From an uncultured Bacteroidota bacterium (lineage in GTDB: Bacteria > Bacteroidota > Bacteroidia > Chitinophagales > Chitinophagaceae): 64,000 nucleotides of DNA. The notes under the pieces were generated by a model, which had not been told where the DNA came from, searched no databases, and worked only from the letters and a program-made list of their open reading frames with translations. The stretch is taken from positions 1 to 64,000 of the forward strand of contig CAIYUO010000080.1 of assembly GCA_903929425.1 (NCBI GenBank). Reading direction: 5' to 3'. Of the stretch, positions 49,977 to 59,074 are shown piece after piece. Within the stretch, counting starts at the first letter, position 1, and each line of letters opens with the position of its first letter. The position numbers and the translations under genes were made by a program.

Positions 49977-50477
49977 ATGAAATTATTGAAAATTATTTTT
50001 ATTTTTAGCCTAATTGGATCTAGTCATTTTTCAATGAGTCAAAACTTTATTATCAGTGGATTAGGTTATTTCCCTGGCATTTCAAGTAATGCTACTTCCA
50101 TAAATTTTAAAAGTAAAGCAAGCTGTATTGATGTGCAATCAGGTATAGCAGTGCTAAATAATACAATCAATTATGGAGAGTTTGTAGTTAATTGTAAAGA
50201 AAATCAACAATTCAACCAACTTGGATTAAGGTTATTTCCTAACCCAGTTATTTCAAATACAAAAATTAGATTTATAAACACGCCTCCGCTAAACGAATAT
50301 TTCAAATTATCTATTTGGGATGTTGATGGAAAATTAATGATGTCTCAAAATGAAACTGGCTATCAAGTTTATCAAGGCTTATTACTGAATTTAAATTACT
50401 TAATCGCCGGCAATTACATATTCAAAATAGAATCGTCTCAGTTTGTAGACGCAATTAAGTTTGTGAAGGTGAAGTAA
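49977..50477 (+). CDS. Small T9SS type A sorting-domain protein
   Basis: Signal peptide MKLLKIIFIFSLIGSSHFSMSQ; C-terminal GLRLFPNPVISNTKIRF...LSIWDVDGKLM...LNYLIAGNYIFKIESSQFVDAIKFVKVK. Confidence 0.85.
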   Translation: MKLLKIIFIFSLIGSSHFSMSQNFIISGLGYFPGISSNATSINFKSKASCIDVQSGIAVLNNTINYGEFVVNCKENQQFNQLGLRLFPNPVISNTKIRFINTPPLNEYFKLSIWDVDGKLMMSQNETGYQVYQGLLLNLNYLIAGNYIFKIESSQFVDAIKFVKVK

Positions 50478-50478
50478 T

Positions 50479-50892
50479 TTATTCGGATTGCAATTGAACC
50501 GACAATAACTCTTTGCCAAGATTGTGAAAAGCCAATTCTATTTTTCTTAACTGCTCTGCTCTTGGCTTACGGTACAAATTAGCATAATGATTTAGCTGCT
50601 TTTGATTAATCCCTGAATATTTTTCTAATGCAGACCCTGTAATCACGTTTTTATAATACTTAAGCAAACTTTGCGCATCAAATTTGAATACTAACTCATA
50701 CTTGCCTCTAAATGTTACAGGAGGCCTCTCTCCATCATCCTTCATGCCCGCCAAATGAAACACAATAGCTTCGTGGATGTTAGCCTTTATTTCATCAGGT
50801 GTATTACCTGTAGAAATACAACCGGGTAGTTTAGGCACATGCGCAGAAAAGTTTTTACCAGCATAGAATATTTCAACAATGTTTGTTTTCAT
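50479..50892 (-). CDS. hicB: HicB-family antitoxin
   Basis: IFYAGKNFSAHVPKLPGCISTGNTPDEIKANIHEAIVFHLAGMKDDGE, partial RNase H-like HicB domain plus a C-terminal DNA-binding-like region. Confidence 0.85.
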   Translation of the reverse strand: MKTNIVEIFYAGKNFSAHVPKLPGCISTGNTPDEIKANIHEAIVFHLAGMKDDGERPPVTFRGKYELVFKFDAQSLLKYYKNVITGSALEKYSGINQKQLNHYANLYRKPRAEQLRKIELAFHNLGKELLSVQLQSE

Positions 50893-50910
50893 AATTTCAA
50901 CTTTAACAAT

Positions 50911-51105
50911 TTACAACAAACCCGCTTGTTTTAAAATTGATTTAACAATGTCATGCGCCAAAATTTTACTCATTCCATGATCAGGAATGGTGACTCTACC
51001 CTTCTTTATTGGATGTTTATACTGCTTATGACTTCCTTTCTGTGTGTAAAGCACCCAACCATCAAGTTCAATAATTTTAATCATCTCTTTTACTTTTTTA
51101 ATCAT
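50911..51105 (-). CDS. hicA: HicA-family mRNA interferase toxin
   Basis: KIIELDGWVLYTQKGSHKQYKHPIKKGRVTIPDHGMSKILAHDIVKSILKQAGL, dsRBD-like HicA with catalytic GSH context. Confidence 0.88.
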   Translation of the reverse strand: MIKKVKEMIKIIELDGWVLYTQKGSHKQYKHPIKKGRVTIPDHGMSKILAHDIVKSILKQAGLL

Positions 51106-51302
51106 TAACTTGATTTTACAAAGATATACAATTATATATCATTAAATAAATAAAAACATTTAAGCTAATTTGATAAAATTAAATTGGAATAAACCGCAAA
51201 CCAATCTGCACTTATTCGTTCGGAGATTTTCTAAAATGTAAGTAATAGGATTAGCTCACTGCGTTCGCTGATCCTGGAGTGGGCGGTGCAAAATGCGCCA
51301 GT

Positions 51303-51325
51303 GGTTCGAATACTGTCTTCCCTAC
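51303..51325 (+). other. tRNA 3'-end-like remnant
   Basis: GGTTCGAATaCTGTCTTCCCtAC matches the 3' end of the nearby tRNA-Pro (GGTTCGAATcCTGTCTTCCCgAC) at 21/23, in the opposite orientation. Confidence 0.5.
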
Positions 51326-51372
51326 TAATTTTATTTTAATGCCTGAACCCGATTTCATTGCATAGCAATGAT

Positions 51373-51435
51373 AAGCGCAGTTTAAAATTTATACAACATC
51401 AAGCAAGCTTGTGTTTATAAATTTTTAACTGCGCT
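51373..51435. repeat. Long near-perfect intergenic hairpin
   Basis: Arms agcgcagtttaaaatttata / tataaatttttaactgcgct (19/20 complementary) around a loop that itself has CAAGC/GCTTG. Confidence 0.8.
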
Positions 51436-51468
51436 ATGCCTTCGGCAAATCATGTTCACCTATAGGCA

Positions 51469-51500
51469 TAAAAAAAGCCAGTATTACTACTGACTTTTTT
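51469..51500 (-). terminator. Intrinsic terminator after tRNA-Pro
   Basis: Minus strand AAAAAAGTCAGTAgtaaTACTGGCTTTTTTTATG. Confidence 0.7.
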
Positions 51501-51501
51501 G

Positions 51502-51575
<74 letters not shown>

Positions 51576-51652
51576 TTCCATTACAACTTGCATTGTAAAT
51601 ATTGTTAACCGGTGATCATCTCATTTTAATACCAAAAGAACTATGTTAAGTG

Positions 51653-51741
51653 CGGAGAGGAAGGGATTCGAACCCTTGGTACAGTTTAACCCGTACGGCA
51701 GTTTAGCAAACTACTGATTTCAGCCACTCATCCACCTCTCC
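51653..51741 (-). tRNA. tRNA-Ser(GCT)
   Basis: Minus strand GGAGAGGTGGATGAGTGGCTGAAATCAGTAGTTTGCTAAACTGC...GGTTCGAATCCCTTCCTCTCCG; loop TTGCTAA, long variable arm, G discriminator. Confidence 0.95.
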
Positions 51742-51796
51742 TCCGAACCTCTTTCGAGGGGTGCAAAAATAAGCACTGATTCTTTAAATTCCTAAA

Positions 51797-51835
51797 AAAA
51801 GACCGGAATAAACTAAATAAAGTTCATTCCGGTCT
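51797..51835 (-). terminator. Intrinsic terminator after dnaA
   Basis: Minus strand AGACCGGAAT...ATTCCGGTCTTTTTTT. Confidence 0.85.
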
Positions 51836-51879
51836 AATATCTATTTTAACAGTTATTAGTGCAGATAGCTTAATGCCTA

Positions 51880-53307
51880 CTACATTGCTGCTAATTGTAC
51901 TTTTTGCGTTAACTCCATTACATTCTCTCTGAACATAGAATCCGTATCCATAAGGTCTTTCACAGTTTGGCATGAGTGGATTACGGTGGTATGATCACGT
52001 CCTCCAAAATGCTCTCCAATTGTTTTTAAGGAGTTCTTAGTAAAAGCCTTTGCTAAGTACATGGTGATTTGACGCGCTTGAACTATTTCACGCTTACGTG
52101 TTTTTTGCAAAAGCTTATCATAAGGCACTTCAAAAAATTCACATACCATTTTTTGTATCGCGTCAATCGTGATTTCCTTGCTACTTGTTTTCACAAAGTT
52201 GCGTAATACCTTCTTTGCTAATTCTACATCAATCTCTTTTTTATTCAAAGAAGATTGCGCTAATAAGGATATTAATGCGCCTTCTAATTCTCTAACATTG
52301 GTATTGATATTGTAAGCTACATACTTCACTACTTCCTTTGGCATTTCTAATCCGTCGGCCTTCATCTTTTTTTCTAATATCTCAATACGCGTTTCGTAAT
52401 CAGGTACTTGAATGTCAGCACTCAAACCCCAACGGAAACGACTTAATAAACGCTCTTGTAAACCTTCCAAATCCTTAGGTGCCTTATCCGAAGTTAATAC
52501 CAACTGCTTTCCACTTTGATGTAAGTGGTTGAAGATGGCAAAAAAGGCATCCTGAGATTTTTCAGCTCTGTTAAAAAACTGTACGTCATCAATTATTAAA
52601 ACGTCAATTAATTGATAGAAATGAATGAAATCATTAATGGCATTATTGCGACTATGATCCTGAAATTGATTAATGAATTTTTCAGAGCTTACATATAAAA
52701 CCACTTTATTTGGATGAATGCGTTTTACATCATTTCCAATGGCTTGTGCCAAGTGTGTTTTACCTAAACCTACCCCACCATATATTACTAATGGGTTGAA
52801 TGAATTTGCACCTGGCTTTTCAGCTACTGTTTTACCTGCACGACGTGCTACTCTATTACAATCACCTTCAATAAAGGCATCAAAAGTGTAATTATGGTTT
52901 AACTGAGGGTCAATCTGCATTTTCTTTAATCCTGGAATCACAAATGGATTCTTAACCGGATTATCAATCACCAACGGGAAATTCATCTCGTTGTTATTAT
53001 ATGTTTTCATGCCACTTGCTGGCAAGTCCATTGATCCTTTTTTATTGTTACCGCTATCCACCATTATGCGGTATTCTAATCTTGCTTCTTTTCCTAATTC
53101 ACGCTTTAAAGTTTTTGCTAATAAATTAACATAGTGCTCCTCGATGTATTCATAAAAGAATTGGCTAGGAACCTGTATCATTAAAATGTTCTCTTTTAAA
53201 TCTATAGGTTGAATTGGTTCGAACCATGTTTTAAAATGCTGCCATTCGACAATATCTTTAATGATCTTTAAACAATTACTCCAAATTAATTCTGCGCTCT
53301 TAGCCAT
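51880..53307 (-). CDS. dnaA: Chromosomal replication initiator protein DnaA
   Basis: 475 aa; NPLVIYGGVGLGKTHLAQAIGNDV, VLIIDDVQFF, ELEGALISLLAQ, REIVQARQITMYLAK, FGGRDHTTVIHSCQTV. Confidence 0.98.
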   Translation of the reverse strand: MAKSAELIWSNCLKIIKDIVEWQHFKTWFEPIQPIDLKENILMIQVPSQFFYEYIEEHYVNLLAKTLKRELGKEARLEYRIMVDSGNNKKGSMDLPASGMKTYNNNEMNFPLVIDNPVKNPFVIPGLKKMQIDPQLNHNYTFDAFIEGDCNRVARRAGKTVAEKPGANSFNPLVIYGGVGLGKTHLAQAIGNDVKRIHPNKVVLYVSSEKFINQFQDHSRNNAINDFIHFYQLIDVLIIDDVQFFNRAEKSQDAFFAIFNHLHQSGKQLVLTSDKAPKDLEGLQERLLSRFRWGLSADIQVPDYETRIEILEKKMKADGLEMPKEVVKYVAYNINTNVRELEGALISLLAQSSLNKKEIDVELAKKVLRNFVKTSSKEITIDAIQKMVCEFFEVPYDKLLQKTRKREIVQARQITMYLAKAFTKNSLKTIGEHFGGRDHTTVIHSCQTVKDLMDTDSMFRENVMELTQKVQLAAM

Positions 53308-53521
53308 TTTTGTCGAACCCTTTATATAGTGAAATAAGAAAATTCTAGTTCTGTTGCCTGATGCGAAATTGTTAATCAGTCTGCGAATATTAGAAACAAT
53401 TGTTATAAAAAAAATTTTTTTATTTCCTTTTTTTTACATGTCCCAATTGGGTCGATTATGATAACTTTAATTCCGATTGTTCAGGCGTTCAAGATAGTGT
53501 TAATTTTAATAAAAATTGATT

Positions 53522-53530
53522 TTATCCACA
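53522..53530 (+). promoter_or_regulatory. Perfect DnaA box TTATCCACA upstream of dnaA
   Basis: Exact consensus 9-mer in the dnaA/DUF3127 divergent gap. Confidence 0.55.
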
Positions 53531-53635
53531 TTTTTTTCTTCCTATTTTTTTAATATATGCCTAACCTTTTAATTTTCAATTTAGTACTCGTTCATGTGAG
53601 TGATAAATTGTACCTTTATTCACTTAAATAACTAT

Positions 53636-54007
53636 ATGAGCTACGAATTAACCGGTAAATTAATCGCCAAATACGATACTGTTCAACGTAAAGAAACATT
53701 TAAAACAAGAGAATTTGTAATTGAAAAATCCGATGACATTAATGGAAAGCTTATTACTAATTATGTAAAATTTCAATGTGTTCAAGATAAGACAGCCTTA
53801 CCTGATAGATTTAACCTAGGAGATACAGTAAAAGTGTTATTTAATATAAAAGGCTCTAAGTGGAATAAGGACGGAAAAGACAACTACATTACTAATTTAG
53901 ACGCTTGGCGCATGGAGGCAGTTTCATTAGGAGGAGATACTGCTCCCACTGACAATACTTACTTTGATATGCCTCCTGGCGAATCAGGTGACGATCTTCC
54001 ATTTTAA
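53636..54007 (+). CDS. DUF3127 domain protein (OB-fold-like)
   Basis: MSYELTGKLIAKYDTVQRKETFKTREFVIEKSDD...; acidic tail SGDDLPF resembling ssDNA-binding protein tips. Start corrected from 53600. Confidence 0.85.
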   Translation: MSYELTGKLIAKYDTVQRKETFKTREFVIEKSDDINGKLITNYVKFQCVQDKTALPDRFNLGDTVKVLFNIKGSKWNKDGKDNYITNLDAWRMEAVSLGGDTAPTDNTYFDMPPGESGDDLPF

Positions 54008-54079
54008 CCAAAGCCAACTTAAGTTCAATAAACTTACGTAAACCAGACTAGGCATTTTTTTAGGATAAAAACCTAACCC

Positions 54080-55669
54080 ATGCAAAAGACTATTCAGCTT
54101 CGAGTGAAGCCCGAGGAAGCAGCCAATGCTTTATTACTTATATCAATTCTTTCCAAAGCCGTTGGGGTGGAACAAGCTACTATTTCAGGCTACCAAATTC
54201 TCAAACAATCCATAGACGCAAGAAGTCGCCAACAAGTTTGGATCAACCTTACTGTTTTGGCATTTGTAAATGAATCTCCAAGCAATCGCTTCCAAGATAA
54301 AGTTGAATTTTCAACACTACCCCAAAATGCCAAGGAGGTCATTATCATTGGAGCCGGACCCGCAGGCCTATTTGCAGCACTTGAGTGTATTCAATTAGGG
54401 ATTAGACCTATAATTTTAGAAAGAGGTAAAGATGTTCGTTCAAGAAGACGCGATTTAGCCAAATTAAATAAGGAAGGCATTGTGAACCCTGAAAGCAATT
54501 ATTGTTTTGGGGAAGGTGGTGCAGGAACTTATAGCGATGGTAAATTATATACCAGAAGCAATAAACGTGGAAGCATTGATAAAATTTTAAGACTGTTTTA
54601 TCAGTTTGGAGCCGACGAGCGTATTTTGTATGAGGCTCACCCCCATATTGGCACCAATAAACTTCCTCATATTATAACTGCCATGCGGGAGCAAATTGAG
54701 CAATGTGGTGGAAAAGTTTTGTTTGAGAAAAAGTTAGTGGACTTAGTAATTGAAAACGGCTTAATTAAAGAAACCATCACATCGGATGGTGACCGATTCC
54801 CAACACAAGCTCTGATTTTAGCAACCGGACATTCGGCCAGGGACATTTTCACCTTGCTTAAGGAAAAGTCAATCCTAATTGAAGCAAAACCATTTGCCCT
54901 TGGCGTAAGGGTTGAACACCCACAATCCATCATTGATGGCATTCAATACCATTGTGCAGTTCGTGGCCCCAATTTACCTCCCGCATCGTATAGCTTAGTG
55001 GAGCAGGTCAGCGAACGTGGCGTATTTAGTTTTTGCATGTGTCCTGGTGGCATTATTGCGCCAGCCGCAACCGCCCCTGGCGAAATAGTCGTGAATGGGT
55101 GGAGCCCTAGTAAAAGAGACAATGCCTACGCCAATAGTGGCATGGTCGTACAAATAGATTTAACAACTGCAGCCGAATATTTAATTAAAATGGGGGCTAT
55201 TTCAAATTCAATTAAAAGTTTAAATGACCCTTTATTATTACTTGATTTTCAGAAACATATAGAAAATAAAGCTTTCGAAATGGGTGGCGGCAAACAAATA
55301 GCCCCTGCCTCCAGACTAGTTGATTTTTGTAGCCACAAAACATCCACTAGCCTGCCTGATGCAAGCTACCTTCCGGGCCTTCAAGCAGCAAACCTCGACC
55401 TTGTACTACCTCCCTTTGTAGCCAATACCTTACAGGAAGGATTTAAAGCTTTTGGTAAAAAAATGAAGGGTTATTATTCAAATGAAGCCATTGTTGTAGC
55501 CACAGAAAGTCGCACATCCTCTCCAGTTAGAATACCAAGACATCCGGATAGTTTACAACATCCTCAAATTAAAAACCTATATCCTTGTGGTGAAGGGGCA
55601 GGTTATGCTGGAGGAATTGTTAGCGCTGCTATGGATGGTCAAAAAATTGCGCAAATGATTTTAGGCTAA
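54080..55669 (+). CDS. Uncharacterised NAD(P)/FAD-dependent dehydrogenase (COG2509-like)
   Basis: EVIIIGAGPAGLFAALECIQLGIRPIILERGKDVRSRRRDLAKLN, CFGEGGAGTYSDGKLYTRSNKRG, TSSPVRIPR, YPCGEGAGYAGGIVSAAMDG. Confidence 0.9.
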   Translation: MQKTIQLRVKPEEAANALLLISILSKAVGVEQATISGYQILKQSIDARSRQQVWINLTVLAFVNESPSNRFQDKVEFSTLPQNAKEVIIIGAGPAGLFAALECIQLGIRPIILERGKDVRSRRRDLAKLNKEGIVNPESNYCFGEGGAGTYSDGKLYTRSNKRGSIDKILRLFYQFGADERILYEAHPHIGTNKLPHIITAMREQIEQCGGKVLFEKKLVDLVIENGLIKETITSDGDRFPTQALILATGHSARDIFTLLKEKSILIEAKPFALGVRVEHPQSIIDGIQYHCAVRGPNLPPASYSLVEQVSERGVFSFCMCPGGIIAPAATAPGEIVVNGWSPSKRDNAYANSGMVVQIDLTTAAEYLIKMGAISNSIKSLNDPLLLLDFQKHIENKAFEMGGGKQIAPASRLVDFCSHKTSTSLPDASYLPGLQAANLDLVLPPFVANTLQEGFKAFGKKMKGYYSNEAIVVATESRTSSPVRIPRHPDSLQHPQIKNLYPCGEGAGYAGGIVSAAMDGQKIAQMILG

Positions 55670-55672
55670 AAA

Positions 55673-56653
55673 TTAATCTTGATCTTTAATTTGTTTTGAA
55701 ATCAATAACTTATTCTTAATCAATTGGTTATTAATGTATGAATCTAATTCTACTTTAAGCTGATTTGACATTCCTCTTTTAGTACCTAAATCAGGTTTAC
55801 CAGCATTCACCCAGGCAGTGTACCAAAAATCAGCAATCAAATTAGATGCCTCAATAAGTTGTGCATTTACGGTTGGACCTAATTCTTTTGCATATGCTAA
55901 AGCAAACTCCTTTGTATACATTTTAGTCTCTCTTCCATAATACATTTGCATTTTATACTTTGTATCTGGGGAAAATCGATCGGATAACTGCTTTTCCTTT
56001 GCTAACATGTCGGGAAGTAAGGCATTAGCATGTCGAATATCTTTCCATAATGCTTTTGCTGGATTTTTTAAATAGGTAGCCTTATGGTTATTATAAAGTT
56101 GATATTCGTCAATAGAAAGGTCAGGAATAAATGACTCCCACAAGCTATGAAGCCCCTTTTGACCTGTTAACTGGCCATCATAATTAATGGTTGTGTGTAA
56201 TGGTACGTGCAAGTCGCCTAAATAATGACCTAAATCGGCAGCATAAAATAAGATACTATCTTGGTTATTTGCCTTAAATGCCTGGGTTAAATTCTCCAAT
56301 TGTACCATTGCATTGTAAGGTCCCCAGCCATATTTTTTTAAGCTATCGGCAGTGTACTTTTTAACAGCATTTTCCCAGTCTAATGGCATATCATTTATGG
56401 CATTTGGTCCATACATTTCAATGTCTATAAAGTGCTTTGTTGCTTCTGCTTTATCCGAATTTCTTCTTTGATCGGGTCTTGGAGCATTCTCTACCAAGTT
56501 TTTCATGTTATCATAAAAAAAGGACTGCAAAGGAGCAGGTAATTTATAAACCGCCAATTGATGTATGGTGCGATGTACTAAAAAACCCCAACTACTAAGC
56601 CCAATTAAGGCAGTCAATAAAAGCACATTTAATCCTATTTTCTTTGTGAACAT
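55673..56653 (-). CDS. Secreted zinc-dependent S1/P1 nuclease / phospholipase C-like protein
   Basis: WGFLVHRTIHQLAVYKLP, EATKHFIDIEMYG, AADLGHYLGDLHVPLHTTINYDGQLTGQKGLHSLWES (His/Asp metal-ligand pattern). Confidence 0.8.
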   Translation of the reverse strand: MFTKKIGLNVLLLTALIGLSSWGFLVHRTIHQLAVYKLPAPLQSFFYDNMKNLVENAPRPDQRRNSDKAEATKHFIDIEMYGPNAINDMPLDWENAVKKYTADSLKKYGWGPYNAMVQLENLTQAFKANNQDSILFYAADLGHYLGDLHVPLHTTINYDGQLTGQKGLHSLWESFIPDLSIDEYQLYNNHKATYLKNPAKALWKDIRHANALLPDMLAKEKQLSDRFSPDTKYKMQMYYGRETKMYTKEFALAYAKELGPTVNAQLIEASNLIADFWYTAWVNAGKPDLGTKRGMSNQLKVELDSYINNQLIKNKLLISKQIKDQD

Positions 56654-56782
56654 AATCTAAAATTTGTACGAATATAACCTATTATCCTATTTTCAAAACG
56701 CCTTTACTGTAATTTAACCATTGCATAAATGAGGATGATCTATTTTGATTTAATGTCTATATTTAGCTATAAATTTCTCAAA

Positions 56783-57715
56783 ATGGACCCTTTATTAAGC
56801 CTTAAACATCTGCAAAAGTTTTATGCCTCCCAAAAGGCTGTCGATGACATTAGTTTTGACATTCAAGCTGGAAGTATTTTTGGACTGCTTGGTCCCAATG
56901 GAGCTGGTAAAACAACCTTACTCCGAATGATTACGGGTATATTTTACCCGGATGAAGGGCAAATTATATTAGATGGACAACCTTTTAATCCGATAAATGA
57001 TATTAGTAAGATTGGTTATATGCCTGAAGAACGTGGCATGTATAAAAAGATGAAAATTGGAGAACAAGCACTTTATCTTGCTCAGCTCAAAGGTTTGTCC
57101 AAAGCAGATGCCATGGAAAAAATTACCTACTGGTTTAAAAAATTAGAAATGGAAAGCTGGTGGAACAAAAAAGTAGAAGACCTAAGTAAAGGAATGAGCC
57201 AGAAGCTTCAATTTGTAATTACCGTTTTACATGAACCTAAATTGATTATTTTGGATGAGCCCTTTAGTGGTTTAGATCCCTTAAATGCCAACTTAATAAA
57301 AGATGAAATTTACGCATTAGCAAAAAAAGGTTCTACCATTATATTTAGCACCCATCGTATGGAACAAGTTGAAGAAATTTGCGATCATATTGTATTGGTT
57401 AATTTAGGCAAAAAAATTTTAGACGGAACGGTTGCAGATATCAAGCAACAGTATAAAGAAAATATTTTTTCGATTGAAACAAATCAAATTGATACTATTG
57501 CTGACAATACCATTTTTTCGATTGTAAGGAGAGAAGGTAATAAAGTATTCGTGAAAATGAATGGGGACCATGATGGAAATCAAGTGTTAACACATTTAAT
57601 TAATAATCATCACCATATTATAGCTTATAATGAGCTACTTCCTTCTTTAAACGAGATATTTATAAAATTAGTGGAATCTACACACGCTAGTACTAGAGCA
57701 TTTCAAAACAGTTAA
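56783..57715 (+). CDS. ABC transporter ATP-binding protein (NatA-like)
   Basis: GLLGPNGAGKTTLLRMITGIFYPDEG, DLSKGMSQKLQFVITVLHEPKLIILDEPFSGLDP. Start at 56783 preferred over 56729. Confidence 0.93.
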   Translation: MDPLLSLKHLQKFYASQKAVDDISFDIQAGSIFGLLGPNGAGKTTLLRMITGIFYPDEGQIILDGQPFNPINDISKIGYMPEERGMYKKMKIGEQALYLAQLKGLSKADAMEKITYWFKKLEMESWWNKKVEDLSKGMSQKLQFVITVLHEPKLIILDEPFSGLDPLNANLIKDEIYALAKKGSTIIFSTHRMEQVEEICDHIVLVNLGKKILDGTVADIKQQYKENIFSIETNQIDTIADNTIFSIVRREGNKVFVKMNGDHDGNQVLTHLINNHHHIIAYNELLPSLNEIFIKLVESTHASTRAFQNS

Positions 57716-57731
57716 TTTTTAAACCTATTTT

Positions 57732-59072
57732 ATGCATAAAATTTGGCTCATCATACAAAGAGAATATACCACAAGGGTAAAAAATAAACGTTTCTTATTG
57801 GTTACTTTCTTAATGCCTTTACTAATTATAGGACTCATTTTTGGTAGTGCTTATTTATCAACCACCGGAACTGAACATCGCAAAATTGCAGTAGTTGATC
57901 CGAATGGATTTATTAAAAACGCTTTGAAAAACACGAGTCAAATTGACTTTGAATTTCCTGAAAATATTGATACTAGTAATTACAGTAGCAAGGGGTACTC
58001 GGATATACTTATCATACCAAAGTTTGATACTACCCAAAAGACAAATTATATTTTAAGATCTAAAAAATCAATGGGTTTAATGTTACAAAATAGCATTAGT
58101 GACAAAATCAATAGTGCGATAGAGGATAAAATGTTGCAAGCCGCAGGCATTCAGCAAAATACTTTGGATTCTATACACAAGGCATCACAATATGCCGAAC
58201 TAAAAGCATATGAGGACAAAGGAAAAACGAGTAAAGAAAGTAATGCAGGTTTAGCGATGGGCATTGGATATGCCAGTGGATTTTTAATTTATATCACGCT
58301 ATTTATTTATGGCACAATGGTGATGCGCGGCGTGATGGAAGAAAAAACAAATAGAATTGCGGAAGTTATTATTAGTAGTGTAAAACCATTTGAACTCATG
58401 CTTGGTAAAATTATTGGCATTGGCGCGGTGGGACTTACGCAATTTGCATTATGGATCATTTTAATCACCACATTAACGAGTGTAGGAATGGGGTTTTTGC
58501 CTGCTGATATTCAACATCAAGTAACTACACTACAACAAACAAACGGTCAAATGGGTGGCGCTGCAGGAATGGCTCAGGCAAGTGAGTCTGCAATGCGTAT
58601 TTACAATATGCAGCATACTATTTCAACTGCAAACTGGCCTTTGATCATTGGATGTTTTATATTTTATTTTTTAGGCGGTTATTTATTTTATTCCGCATTA
58701 TTTGCTGCAGTAGGAAGTGTTGTAAATGAAGATCCTCAGGATGCACAAAGCTTAATGTTTCCCATTACCATGCCCATTATTTTCTCCTATTTAATAACCA
58801 ATATGGTTACACAAAACCCAAATACACCATTGGCATTTTGGTCAAGTATCATTCCATTTAGTTCTCCTATGGTTATGATGGCTAGGATTGCTTATGGTGT
58901 TCCAAGTGCCGTTACTTATTGGGAATTAGCTTTGAGTATGATTATATTAGTTGCAGGATTCTTGTTTACTACTTGGTTGAGTGGTAAAATTTATAGAACC
59001 GGCATATTAATGTATGGCAAAAAAGTAAACTGGAAAACAATGATGAAGTGGGCGTTTATGAAACAACCATAA
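57732..59072 (+). CDS. ABC transporter permease (NatB-like)
   Basis: IIQREYTTRVKNKRFLLVTFLMPLLIIGLIFGSAYL; MRGVMEEKTNRIAEVIISSVKPFELMLGKIIGIGAVGLTQ. Confidence 0.92.
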   Translation: MHKIWLIIQREYTTRVKNKRFLLVTFLMPLLIIGLIFGSAYLSTTGTEHRKIAVVDPNGFIKNALKNTSQIDFEFPENIDTSNYSSKGYSDILIIPKFDTTQKTNYILRSKKSMGLMLQNSISDKINSAIEDKMLQAAGIQQNTLDSIHKASQYAELKAYEDKGKTSKESNAGLAMGIGYASGFLIYITLFIYGTMVMRGVMEEKTNRIAEVIISSVKPFELMLGKIIGIGAVGLTQFALWIILITTLTSVGMGFLPADIQHQVTTLQQTNGQMGGAAGMAQASESAMRIYNMQHTISTANWPLIIGCFIFYFLGGYLFYSALFAAVGSVVNEDPQDAQSLMFPITMPIIFSYLITNMVTQNPNTPLAFWSSIIPFSSPMVMMARIAYGVPSAVTYWELALSMIILVAGFLFTTWLSGKIYRTGILMYGKKVNWKTMMKWAFMKQP

Positions 59073-59074
59073 AC

